The notes beneath the pieces are model-generated. The model did no database searches and was not told the DNA's origin. It saw only the letters and a list, made by a program, of their open reading frames with translations. From Halomonas sp. UBA3074 (GTDB taxonomy: Bacteria; Pseudomonadota; Gammaproteobacteria; Pseudomonadales; Halomonadaceae): a stretch of DNA of 64,000 nt. Of this stretch, positions 44,225 to 53,445 are shown in pieces (the first letter of the stretch is position 1; each line of letters opens with the position of its first letter). The stretch covers positions 28,593 through 92,592 of the forward strand of contig NZ_DFBS01000021.1 in assembly GCF_002366715.1 (NCBI RefSeq), read 5' to 3'. The position numbers and the translations under genes are program-made.

Positions 44225-45496
44225 TTATTCTGCTTTCATTAACGTACGGGCGATTTGTAGAAGTTTCTCATCCTGCCAACGGTCGGCGATTATTTGTACA
44301 CCGACAGGCATGCCGGCACTCCCTTGGCTCAGCGGTAAATTGAGGCACGGCACGCTCAACAGTGTCCATGCGCGACAGTAAATTGGGTCGCCAGTTGCAT
44401 CGAGGCCTTCCGGCGCTTCGCCTTGAGCACTAGCGGCGAGGATAATATCTACTTCCTCGCTAAATACCTCTGAGAGCGCCTGTTGCATCTGAGTGGCGGC
44501 ACGCTTGGCTTCAATGTAGCGCTCAAAGCTTGTCACCCTGCCCTGTTCGATTAGCTCAACCAGCTTCTCCCCCATTTTTGCGGCATAGTCTCGATATTCA
44601 CTCGCCAGCGATTGGGCCGCTTCATAGGCCAGCACCACTTTTTGATGCTCCACCAGCGCTTCATAACGCGGATCCAGACGCAACGGCACTATCTCAGCCC
44701 CCGCTTGTTCAAAGCGCTCTTGGGCATTTGCCAGGGCCTGCTTAACATCCGGCGCCAGTGGTTCATCAAACGGCAGGCTATGTATACCTACGCGAACGCC
44801 TTGGAGGTTATCCAGCGCGGGGATTGAGGGCGCCTTGGTCAGCGCCGAGAATGTCGTGCAAATATCGTCGATATGGCGGGTAAACCAGCCCAACGTATCT
44901 AATGAAGCGGCAAAGGGTTTAACACCGTCACAGCTAAGGGTGCCAAACGTGGGTTTAAAGCCAAACACGCCACAATAGCTCGCTGGTCGAATCATGCTAC
45001 CCGCCGTTTGCGTACCAAACGCCAGCGGCACCATCCCCGCCGCCACGGCCGCAGCCGAGCCGCTTGAAGAACCACCGGGCGTGCGGTTCGCATCATGAGG
45101 ATTACGGGTCTTACCCGGCGTAAAATAGGCGAACTCCGTAGACACCGTTTTACCCATGACCAAGGCGCCTTGCTCTTCAAGCAGCGTGACCAACGCGGCA
45201 TTTAATTGTGAGCCAGGAGAGCTAAGATAACCGCGAGTGCCCCAGGTAATAGGCATATTAGTGGTGTCGATAATGTCTTTAATGCCTACCGGCACGCCAT
45301 ACAGTGGCACGCTGCCAACATCTACATCTGAAGGCAACGCTGGCAAGCGGGGTGCCAGCGCCTCCCAGGCTTGAACCTCGGCCTCGCGCTCTTCTATCTG
45401 GGCAGCACACGCATGCCACCAGTCGTAGGGCTCAGCACTGCCCTCTTTTAAAGCAGCTTGATAGTTCTCGATGGTCAAATGGGGGTCGATGGTCAC
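44225..45496 (-). CDS. Amidase (amidase signature family)
   Basis: The 423-aa protein has the amidase-signature core. The lysine is in GVPVGIKDIIDT, the cis-Ser in RTPGGSSSGSAAAVAAGMVPLA and the nucleophile Ser in GTQTAGSMIRPASYCGVFGFKP. The family includes GatA-like and small-molecule amidases. The GTG at 45496 is preferred because AAGGAG lies 5-6 bases upstream; the frame also opens at 45523. The substrate is not clear. A PHB-type esterase follows on the same strand, but no shared pathway is evident. Confidence 0.9.
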   Translation of the reverse strand: MTIDPHLTIENYQAALKEGSAEPYDWWHACAAQIEEREAEVQAWEALAPRLPALPSDVDVGSVPLYGVPVGIKDIIDTTNMPITWGTRGYLSSPGSQLNAALVTLLEEQGALVMGKTVSTEFAYFTPGKTRNPHDANRTPGGSSSGSAAAVAAGMVPLAFGTQTAGSMIRPASYCGVFGFKPTFGTLSCDGVKPFAASLDTLGWFTRHIDDICTTFSALTKAPSIPALDNLQGVRVGIHSLPFDEPLAPDVKQALANAQERFEQAGAEIVPLRLDPRYEALVEHQKVVLAYEAAQSLASEYRDYAAKMGEKLVELIEQGRVTSFERYIEAKRAATQMQQALSEVFSEEVDIILAASAQGEAPEGLDATGDPIYCRAWTLLSVPCLNLPLSQGSAGMPVGVQIIADRWQDEKLLQIARTLMKAE

Positions 45497-45542
45497 AATG
45501 CTCTCCTTGTTAAGGGCCAACATCCACGCTGGTTGAGTTTGA

Positions 45543-46757
45543 CTATAGTTGACGACTCGCTAGCCGATGACTAAAGAAGAAACGTAGCATTTCCTTACTG
45601 GCATCGGGGCCTTTTGGATCGGTATAGCTGCCTTGGGTGCTGCCGCCTGACCAGGCGTGGCCCGCCCCGTGTATCTGCCACTGCTCCAAGTGGGTTTCAC
45701 CCTTCGCATTAAGGTGCGTGGTACAGGTATAGCCGTGGCCATTGGCTACTTTACCCTTCTCCACTGTCGCGCCTGCTTGATGGGATGTGCTGTACTGAGC
45801 GGCCACCCGCTCCGCATTGCTAGGGTGCACGGTGGTATCACGATCCCCATGAAAAATAATCGCGGGCACTTCCGATGCCCAACCGGCCCCTTTCGCTTTA
45901 CCACCGCTAAGCGGCCCTGTGCCACCCTGCATGGCGCCCAAGGCATCGGGAAGACTTTGGGCCACGCCGTGGGGTAGCCCAGAGTGAATGCCCACTGCCG
46001 CAAACAGATCCGGGTAGGTCATTGCCAGAGTGGTCGCCATGGCCGCGCCGGCCGAAAGGCCTGCGACATAGACGCGACGTTTATCGAGCCCGTGGGTCTC
46101 AATGATCTGGCGGGTCATGCCCGCAATAATCGCGGGTTCGCCGCCCTCGCGCTGCTGATCTTCGGCTTTGAACCAGTTCCAACATTTTGAGGTGTTGGCG
46201 GTTGCCGGTTGGGCCGGATAAAGCACGCAACACAGCTGCTCTTCGGCCAGTCGGTTCATCTCGGTTCCGGCAGCGAAGTCATCAGGGTTTTGGGTACAGC
46301 CATGCAGCATCACCACCAGCGGCAGTGCCTGGCCGGTATAGCCGCTCGGGATATAAAGTTTGTAATCACGCGAGCCTACAGAGTTGGTAAAGCGACCAGC
46401 AGTGAAGGCCCCTGGCTGTGGTGTCTCGCTGGCGCTTGGTGCTTGCTCGGGCTGCGCTATGCCAGCGCGAAACTTCATCCACTTGTCGCGCCATGCAGCC
46501 GGCACCTTAATATCGGCGGGCGTGAATGATCCCTTGGGCGAATCAACAGGCTCTGGCTTCGATTCGGTGGCTTCGTCGTCGATCACCTCGCAGGTTCCGT
46601 CGAAGGTATTGCCTTCCTGGTAGGCGGTATCCGGCGTTTCAACGCCGCTCGATTCGGGTGCGTTACCCTGGAGAACGGCCATTGCCTCTTGTAGTTTTCC
46701 CGCGCGGGTTAGCCGCGTCGCTTCTTCCATTCGCTTGGTCATCGTGGCATCGATCAT
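45543..46757 (-). CDS. PHB depolymerase family esterase (LpqC-like)
   Basis: The 404-aa alpha/beta-hydrolase has an oxyanion segment VVMLHGCTQNPDDFA, nucleophile elbow VAGLSAGAAMATTLAM, acid HGDRDTTVHPSN and histidine GAGHAWSGGSTQG. The core family handles polyhydroxyalkanoates or short-chain esters. A 120-residue N-terminal extension, acidic and Pro-rich, has no signal peptide, so the enzyme is probably cytoplasmic, not secreted. The ATG at 46757 follows AAGGAAA. It ends 46 bp from the amidase gene start on the same strand. An RHH regulator lies just upstream. Confidence 0.88.
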   Translation of the reverse strand: MIDATMTKRMEEATRLTRAGKLQEAMAVLQGNAPESSGVETPDTAYQEGNTFDGTCEVIDDEATESKPEPVDSPKGSFTPADIKVPAAWRDKWMKFRAGIAQPEQAPSASETPQPGAFTAGRFTNSVGSRDYKLYIPSGYTGQALPLVVMLHGCTQNPDDFAAGTEMNRLAEEQLCCVLYPAQPATANTSKCWNWFKAEDQQREGGEPAIIAGMTRQIIETHGLDKRRVYVAGLSAGAAMATTLAMTYPDLFAAVGIHSGLPHGVAQSLPDALGAMQGGTGPLSGGKAKGAGWASEVPAIIFHGDRDTTVHPSNAERVAAQYSTSHQAGATVEKGKVANGHGYTCTTHLNAKGETHLEQWQIHGAGHAWSGGSTQGSYTDPKGPDASKEMLRFFFSHRLASRQL

Positions 46758-46818
46758 TTTCAATTTCCTTATTCAATGATGGCGGGGTGAGTGAATACAC
46801 AGTGATTGAGCGGGCAAG

Positions 46819-47235
46819 TCAGTGGATGCGCTCTGCCAGGGCAGCCTTAACCGCTTTGCTTGCGTGCAGGGCGCCCAGAACTACCACGGATTCGATAGTG
46901 GCGAGAGCCAGCTCAGGCGTTACGTCATCGGCAATGCTGGCCATGCCCAGCACCTGGATGTGTAACGTTTCACCTGCAGCTTGCAGGGCTTCCAAATCTG
47001 CGCGGCTATAGTGCTCGAGCCCGAGTACGAACGACTTACGGGACACGGTCTCCTTGACCACCTCCGCATGAGTCGCCAGTTGATTACGAATGGCCGTGCG
47101 GATTAGGTCCGTTCGGTTGGAGTAAAACCCTTCCTGCACCAACAGGTCGATCTGCCCTAGATCGACCAAGCCCAGATTAATAGTGATCTTCTCGCTGGAG
47201 TCGCCGCTTTTACGACGCAGTTCATGCACGCTCAT
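46819..47235 (-). CDS. Ribbon-helix-helix (CopG/Arc-type) transcriptional regulator
   Basis: The 138-aa protein has a ribbon-helix-helix near its N terminus: KITINLGLVDLGQIDLLVQE followed by GFYSNRTDLIRTAIRNQL. The C-terminal half (about 60-138) is a different, Ala/Glu-rich domain with a single Cys-free core, so it is not NikR. A perfect 20-bp palindrome 36 bp upstream is a likely operator. The gene lies 62 bp before the PHB-depolymerase-type gene on the same strand, so it may control that gene and itself. Confidence 0.85.
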   Translation of the reverse strand: MSVHELRRKSGDSSEKITINLGLVDLGQIDLLVQEGFYSNRTDLIRTAIRNQLATHAEVVKETVSRKSFVLGLEHYSRADLEALQAAGETLHIQVLGMASIADDVTPELALATIESVVVLGALHASKAVKAALAERIH

Positions 47236-47270
47236 GTGTCATTGCCTCTTTTGCAGCAAAATATTCCATA

Positions 47271-47290
47271 TACCATCCATATGGATGGTA
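47271..47290. promoter_or_regulatory. Perfect 20-bp palindrome, candidate RHH operator
   Basis: TACCATCCATATGGATGGTA is an exact inverted repeat, 36 bp upstream of the RHH regulator start. Its two-fold symmetry and position fit an operator for a dimeric regulator. The glycosyltransferase gene starts on the other side, 140 bp away. Confidence 0.75.
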
Positions 47291-47430
47291 ATAATAGACG
47301 CTACTCAGCAATAGTCCAGCTAATGGCCTAAATAAGCGTCCAACCCGCTCCCTCCAAAGCCACTGTCGCTGAACTGACTTATTTCTGCTTTATGGTGAAA
47401 CGATGACACTCTTTAGGGTTGGAGGTTAGC

Positions 47431-48549
47431 TTGCACATTGCCGATGTGACGATGTTCCATGCACCCGCCAGCGGCGGTGTGCGTACCTATTTACAGGCCA
47501 AACACCGTGTTTTTTCGCGTATCCCCCAACTGCGTACCAGCCTGCTGGTGCCCGGCGCGGAGCGTGACAGCTTGGGCGATCACCACACCTTACCGGCATT
47601 ACATTTACCGCTGGGCCAGGGCTATCGGTTTCCGTTGCGCGGTTCAGCATGGCGAGACACGCTGATTGATCTACAGCCTGATTTGATTGAGGCTGGCGAC
47701 CCGTATGTAACGGCTTGGGCGGCGCTCGCCGCGGGCCAACGTCTCGGCGTGCCGGTGGTGGGCTTCTACCACTCCGATCTCCCACGCTTGATGGGCGACC
47801 GCTTTGGTCGCTATGTTGAGAAACGCTTAACCCGCTATGTCGCGGATCTTTATAGTCGGTTCGATAGTGTGCTGGCGCCCTGTAACGCGATGGCGGATCG
47901 GCTGCGTGACTGGGGTGTCGATAACGTTCGCGTTCAGCCATTGGGTGTCGATTTAGCGCAATTCAATCCCGAGCAGCGTGACCCGACGTTCCGCCAGACC
48001 ATGGGCATACCCAGCGATAAAAAACTGCTGATCTTTGTGGGGCGCAACTCCCGCGAGAAAAATATCGATGTGCTGCTGGCAACGATGCGTCAGCTCGGCA
48101 GCGATTACCATTTGCTGCTGATGGGCCCAGGCATGCCCCATCACGTGCCCAGCAATGTCACCATTGTGGACCGCTGCTGTGGCGCGCATGAAGTCGCTAA
48201 AGCTTTGGCCAACAGCGATGCCCTGTTGCATGCGGGCACCCGCGAAACCTTCGGTTTAATAGCCCAAGAAGCCATGGCCAGTGGCATTCCGGTGATCGCC
48301 GCTCGCGCTGGGGCGCTGGCAGAGAACGTGCCGCTGGGCGCGGGTATTTTATGCAAGCCGCTGGATCCCGCGGCCATGGCTGATGCGTGCAAAGCGCTAT
48401 TCAGTAACGATGTCGCGGCGAGTGGGCGCTACGCGCGTCGCCATGTGGAACGCCATTTCAATTGGGATGGGGTAATGCACGCGTTACTGGAACATTATCA
48501 GCAGCTTTGCCACGGCAGCCAACCGTATGCACTCCACCAACACCAGTAG
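47431..48549 (+). CDS. GT4-family glycosyltransferase
   Basis: The 372-aa protein has a GT-B fold of glycosyltransferase family 4. The N-terminal part has GGVRTYLQAKHRVF, and the donor-binding half has LLIFVGRNSREKNIDVLLATM and the E-x7-E motif ETFGLIAQEAMASGIPVIAA. No membrane segment is evident, so it is a cytoplasmic or peripheral enzyme, probably acting on a lipid acceptor. The TTG at 47431 is used because GGAGG lies immediately upstream at 47421-47425; a first TTG at 47419 overlaps that site. It overlaps the next gene by 23 bases. Confidence 0.88.
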   Translation: MHIADVTMFHAPASGGVRTYLQAKHRVFSRIPQLRTSLLVPGAERDSLGDHHTLPALHLPLGQGYRFPLRGSAWRDTLIDLQPDLIEAGDPYVTAWAALAAGQRLGVPVVGFYHSDLPRLMGDRFGRYVEKRLTRYVADLYSRFDSVLAPCNAMADRLRDWGVDNVRVQPLGVDLAQFNPEQRDPTFRQTMGIPSDKKLLIFVGRNSREKNIDVLLATMRQLGSDYHLLLMGPGMPHHVPSNVTIVDRCCGAHEVAKALANSDALLHAGTRETFGLIAQEAMASGIPVIAARAGALAENVPLGAGILCKPLDPAAMADACKALFSNDVAASGRYARRHVERHFNWDGVMHALLEHYQQLCHGSQPYALHQHQ

Positions 48550-49552
48550 CCGTCGTCAGTTGCTCAAGTGGCGGCCTATCCATGGCGTGATGATAGCGCT
48601 GGCGCTGGTGGCACCGTTGGTACTCACTGCCGTATTGGGCGGCGCCGAAGCGCTGCAGCGGGTCAAAAGTTTTCCGCTTGGCCTGCTGTTATTGATGTTG
48701 GTCATGGCCTTTCTGTGTTGGAACCTGAATGCAGCAAGGCTTCGTTTGATGCTCAGTGGCCGGGCGGGCCAGCTTGGTCAGCGCGGCGCATTGGGTATCG
48801 AGCTGGCTTCCAAGTTCGCCCTTTGCGCCACCCCAGGCGGCAGTGGCGGGCCTGCTACCCTACTGCTACTGCTTGCCAGGCGCGGTTTTCCACCTGCCAA
48901 GGGTGCAGCGGTATTTTTAATAGATCAAGGCTGCGACTTACTGTTCTTTCTTGCCATGTTAAGCGGCTTAGTGCTTTTTTCACTGCTGAGCGATACGCAG
49001 TGGCCTCACCAAGCGCTGGTGCAGTGGGCATTAGTCGGCCTGGCCTTCATGGCAACGCTGGTGAGTGTGGTCATGTGCTACTTACCCCGGCTATTACGAG
49101 CCCCAGGCATCAAGACCCCGTGGCCTGGCCGCTACCGGCGGCGTTGGCTTGCTAGGCGCCTGTTACGCTGTCGGCAGGCGTTAAAGATAACGCTTCTGCT
49201 ACCCCGCTCTACCCTTATGGCGATGCTGCTATTGACCACTGCCCACTGGCTGATGCGCTATAGCTTGCTTTATCTAGCGGTACTAGGAATAGGCGGCCAT
49301 GCGGATTGGATGTGGACCTTTTTGACGCAAATGTTGGCCATGGCGGCCAGTCAGTTCAGTTTCTTACCGGGCGGGGCAGGGGCTGCGGAGGTGGGCGTGG
49401 GGAGCTTATTACTGCCTTTAATGGGCCGAGAACAGGCCGCGGCGGCCGTCTTAGTGTGGCGATTGATCAGCTACCACCTTTATCTGGCGGCAGGCGCACC
49501 GTTGTTTGTTCTGTATAGCTATCGCATGCTGCATCGCTCACCGGCGCCATAG
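48527..49552 (+). CDS. Lysylphosphatidylglycerol synthase transmembrane / UPF0104 (YbhN-like) protein
   Basis: The 341-aa inner-membrane protein has about eight hydrophobic segments and the UPF0104 pattern NAARLRLMLSGRAGQLG, LASKFALCATPGGSGGPATLLLLLARRG (Gly-rich core) and MAASQFSFLPGGAGAAEVGVGSLLLPLMG. These are the flippase-like domains of MprF relatives. The start overlaps the glycosyltransferase by 23 bases, so the two are co-translated. Together they suggest glycolipid synthesis and membrane translocation, though no substrate is known. Confidence 0.88.
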   Translation: MHSTNTSSRRQLLKWRPIHGVMIALALVAPLVLTAVLGGAEALQRVKSFPLGLLLLMLVMAFLCWNLNAARLRLMLSGRAGQLGQRGALGIELASKFALCATPGGSGGPATLLLLLARRGFPPAKGAAVFLIDQGCDLLFFLAMLSGLVLFSLLSDTQWPHQALVQWALVGLAFMATLVSVVMCYLPRLLRAPGIKTPWPGRYRRRWLARRLLRCRQALKITLLLPRSTLMAMLLLTTAHWLMRYSLLYLAVLGIGGHADWMWTFLTQMLAMAASQFSFLPGGAGAAEVGVGSLLLPLMGREQAAAAVLVWRLISYHLYLAAGAPLFVLYSYRMLHRSPAP

Positions 49553-49603
49553 CACTATTTGCTAACGAGCTAACGCTACCTAAAGTGATTAGGCAGACAT
49601 AAT

Positions 49604-49627
49604 AAAGGCGCCCCTTGGGGCGCCTTT
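49604..49627. terminator. Bidirectional terminator between the flippase gene and sucD
   Basis: AAAGGCGCCCC, loop TT, GGGGCGCCTTT is a perfect 11-bp palindrome with A/T flanks. It ends the plus-strand pair and the minus-strand suc operon. Confidence 0.9.
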
Positions 49628-49653
49628 ACCGTGTGCAGTTGAACGTCAATGGC

Positions 49654-50525
49654 TTACCAGCCAGTCACTTCTTTCAGCGCATCACCGATTTCAGCCAAAG
49701 AGCGTACGGTTTTAACACCGGCGTCTTCAAGCGCAGCAAACTTCTCGTCAGCGGTGCCTTTACCGCCAGAGATGATCGCGCCCGCGTGGCCCATACGCTT
49801 GCCAGGAGGTGCAGTCACACCGGCAATGTAGGAAACCACTGGCTTGGAAACGTTGGCTTTGATGTAAGCCGCGGCTTCTTCTTCCGCCGTACCGCCGATT
49901 TCACCGATCATCACGATGGCTTCGGTTTTCGGGTCTTTCTCGAACATCTCGAGGATGTCGATGAAGTTAGAGCCCGGAATCGGGTCGCCACCGATACCGA
50001 CACAGGTAGACTGACCGAAACCGTGATCAGTGGTCTGCTTAACGGCTTCATAGGTCAAGGTACCAGAACGAGATACGATACCGACGCGGCCCGGCTGGTG
50101 AATGTGACCCGGCATGATGCCGATTTTGCATTCGCCTGGGGTGATAACACCGGGGCAGTTCGGGCCGATCAGGCGTACGCCCAGCTCGTCACACTTCACT
50201 TTCGCTTCGAGCATGTCGAGCGTAGCGATCCCTTCAGTGATGCACACAATCAGCTTGATACCGGCGTTGGCCGCTTCAAGGATCGAGTCTTTACAGAAAG
50301 GCGCCGGTACGTAGATCACGCTGGCTTCCGCGCCGGTTTTCTCTACCGCTTCTTTCACGGTGTTGAAAACGGGCAGACCGAGGTGCTCTTGACCGCCTTT
50401 GCCCGGTGTAACACCACCGACCATTTGCGTACCGTAGGCAATCGCCTGCTCGGAGTGGAACGTACCCTGGCCACCGGTAAAGCCCTGGCAGATGACCTTG
50501 GTGTTCTTATCGATCAGGATGCTCA

Positions 50526-50526
<1 letters not shown>
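49654..50526 (-). CDS. sucD: Succinyl-CoA ligase (ADP-forming) subunit alpha
   Basis: The 290-aa alpha subunit contains the CoA-binding Rossmann part (KVICQGFTGGQGTFHSEQAI) and the phosphohistidine loop in GKRMGHAGAIISGGKGTADEK. IGPNCPGVITPGECKIGIMPG is also standard. It forms succinate and ATP from succinyl-CoA. The A of its ATG is the last base of the sucC stop (TAATG), so the subunits are coupled. It is the last gene of the suc cluster. Confidence 0.97.
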
Positions 50527-51692
<1,166 letters not shown>

Positions 51693-51871
51693 CGATTCAT
51701 GCCATTGGTTGCATGTGACTCGAACGATGATCAGTTTTCTTTTAAGAGCAGTCTTACAAGAACGGTCTTAAAAGAACTGGTCATCCCCGTTCTTTCGATC
51801 TTTGCGGATTAAGACAAAGCCGAAAGTTTGCGCCACCCATAAAAGGTGGCGCTTCGTTGTTGCTGACTGAA

Positions 51872-53311
51872 TTATTTACGCTTCTTACGGTTGGCCATAT
51901 GAATCGCGTGGCCCTCTACCGCAAGCGCTGCTTCGTGAACAGCTTCCGACATGGTCGGGTGCGCGTAGCAGGTCAGGGCCAGGTCTTCGGCGCTAGAGCC
52001 GAATTCCATGGCGATAACACCCTGGGCGATCATCTCGCCAGCGTGTTGACCCACGATGTGCATACCGAGAATACGGTCAGTTTCCGCATCGGCGATGATT
52101 TTGGCACTGCCTTCGGTGGCGTTGTTGGCCATCGCACGGCCGCTTGCCGCGAACGGGAAGGTGCCGGTTTTGACTTCGATGCCTTTCGCTTTAGCGTCTT
52201 GCTCGGTCATGCCCACCCACGCCACTTCTGGGTAGGTATAGATGACGCTCGGAATAGCATCGTAGTTCATCTCGGCCTTATGGCCAGCGATGATGTCCGC
52301 CACCATGATGCCTTCTTCAGACGCTTTGTGCGCCAGCATTGGGCCGCGTACACAGTCGCCGATAGCGTAAACGCCAGGAACGTTAGTACGGCACTGGTCG
52401 TCGACAAAGATGAAGCCACGCTCGTCCAGCTCGACGCTAACGCCATCGGCAATCACGCCTTTGGTGTACGGGCGGCGGCCGACACAAACGATGAGCTTAT
52501 CAAACGTCATCTCTTGTTCGCCGTTGGCATCGCTGTACTTCACAACGACTTCTTCGCCTTTGACCTCAGAACCGGTCACGCGAGCGCCCAGTTTGATGTC
52601 CAGACCCTGCTTCTTGAGCAGTTTCTGTGTCTCTTTGGCAACGGTGGCATCGACCATTGGCAGGAAAGAGTCCATGGCTTCAAGCACGGTGACTTCGGAG
52701 CCCAGACGGTTCCATACGCTGCCCAGCTCAAGGCCGATGATACCGGCACCAATCACACCCAAACGCTTGGGCGTTTCGGTGAATTCCAGCGCGCCAGTTG
52801 AATCAACAATCAGGCCTTCGGTCAGCGGGGTCGGCGGAATTTCCACCGGCACGGAGCCCGCTGCAATCACAATGTTGTCGGCGTCGTAAGTGGTCGTGTT
52901 GCCATCGGTATCGGTGACTTCAACCTGCTTGCCGGAAACCACTTTACCGGTACCTTCGATCGCGGTAACGCCGTTGGCCTTGAACAAGCCAGAGATGCCG
53001 CCGGTCAAGTTCTTAACGATCTTGTCCTTACGCGCCATCATCTTGGTAACGTCCATGGAGACGTCGCCAGCCTGAATGCCCATATCGTCGAAGTCATGCT
53101 TGGCTTCAACGAACTTGTGAGAGGCTTCAAGCAGTGCTTTAGACGGGATGCAGCCTACGTTCAAGCAGGTGCCACCGTGAACGACATTGCCTTCTTTACC
53201 AATCCATTTTTCAACACAGGCCGCTTTCAGACCCATCTGTGCGGCACGAATGGCGGCAACGTAACCGCCAGGGCCAGCACCAATAACGATCACATCAAAC
53301 TTATCAGCCAT
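51872..53311 (-). CDS. lpdA: Dihydrolipoyl dehydrogenase (E3)
   Basis: The 479-aa flavoenzyme has the FAD motif DVIVIGAGPGGYVAAIRAAQMG, the redox-active disulfide GGTCLNVGCIPSKALLE, the NAD-binding region LGVIGAGIIGLELGSVW and the catalytic His near the C terminus in CYAHPTMSEAVHEAALAV. It re-oxidises lipoyl groups of SucB. The ATG at 53311 follows AAAGGAGCCAAC. Placement in sucA-sucB-lpd fits the 2-oxoglutarate dehydrogenase complex; it may also serve the pyruvate complex and glycine cleavage. Confidence 0.96.
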   Translation of the reverse strand: MADKFDVIVIGAGPGGYVAAIRAAQMGLKAACVEKWIGKEGNVVHGGTCLNVGCIPSKALLEASHKFVEAKHDFDDMGIQAGDVSMDVTKMMARKDKIVKNLTGGISGLFKANGVTAIEGTGKVVSGKQVEVTDTDGNTTTYDADNIVIAAGSVPVEIPPTPLTEGLIVDSTGALEFTETPKRLGVIGAGIIGLELGSVWNRLGSEVTVLEAMDSFLPMVDATVAKETQKLLKKQGLDIKLGARVTGSEVKGEEVVVKYSDANGEQEMTFDKLIVCVGRRPYTKGVIADGVSVELDERGFIFVDDQCRTNVPGVYAIGDCVRGPMLAHKASEEGIMVADIIAGHKAEMNYDAIPSVIYTYPEVAWVGMTEQDAKAKGIEVKTGTFPFAASGRAMANNATEGSAKIIADAETDRILGMHIVGQHAGEMIAQGVIAMEFGSSAEDLALTCYAHPTMSEAVHEAALAVEGHAIHMANRKKRK

Positions 53312-53445
53312 GTTGGCTCCTTTAGCTTGCTGGCCTCCCCCCATTTTAACGTGAACCGGGTGGGAGGCTGTGTGCGAGTGCAGTTAAATCCTGGTTAAGC
53401 AGTAGCGTACTCAATCATTATTTCAATAACGATAACGCTTATACT

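Noticed and set aside
51857..52801. 314-aa open frame opposite lpdA
   Set aside because: It is antisense to a full-length, well-conserved gene and lacks any recognisable motif.
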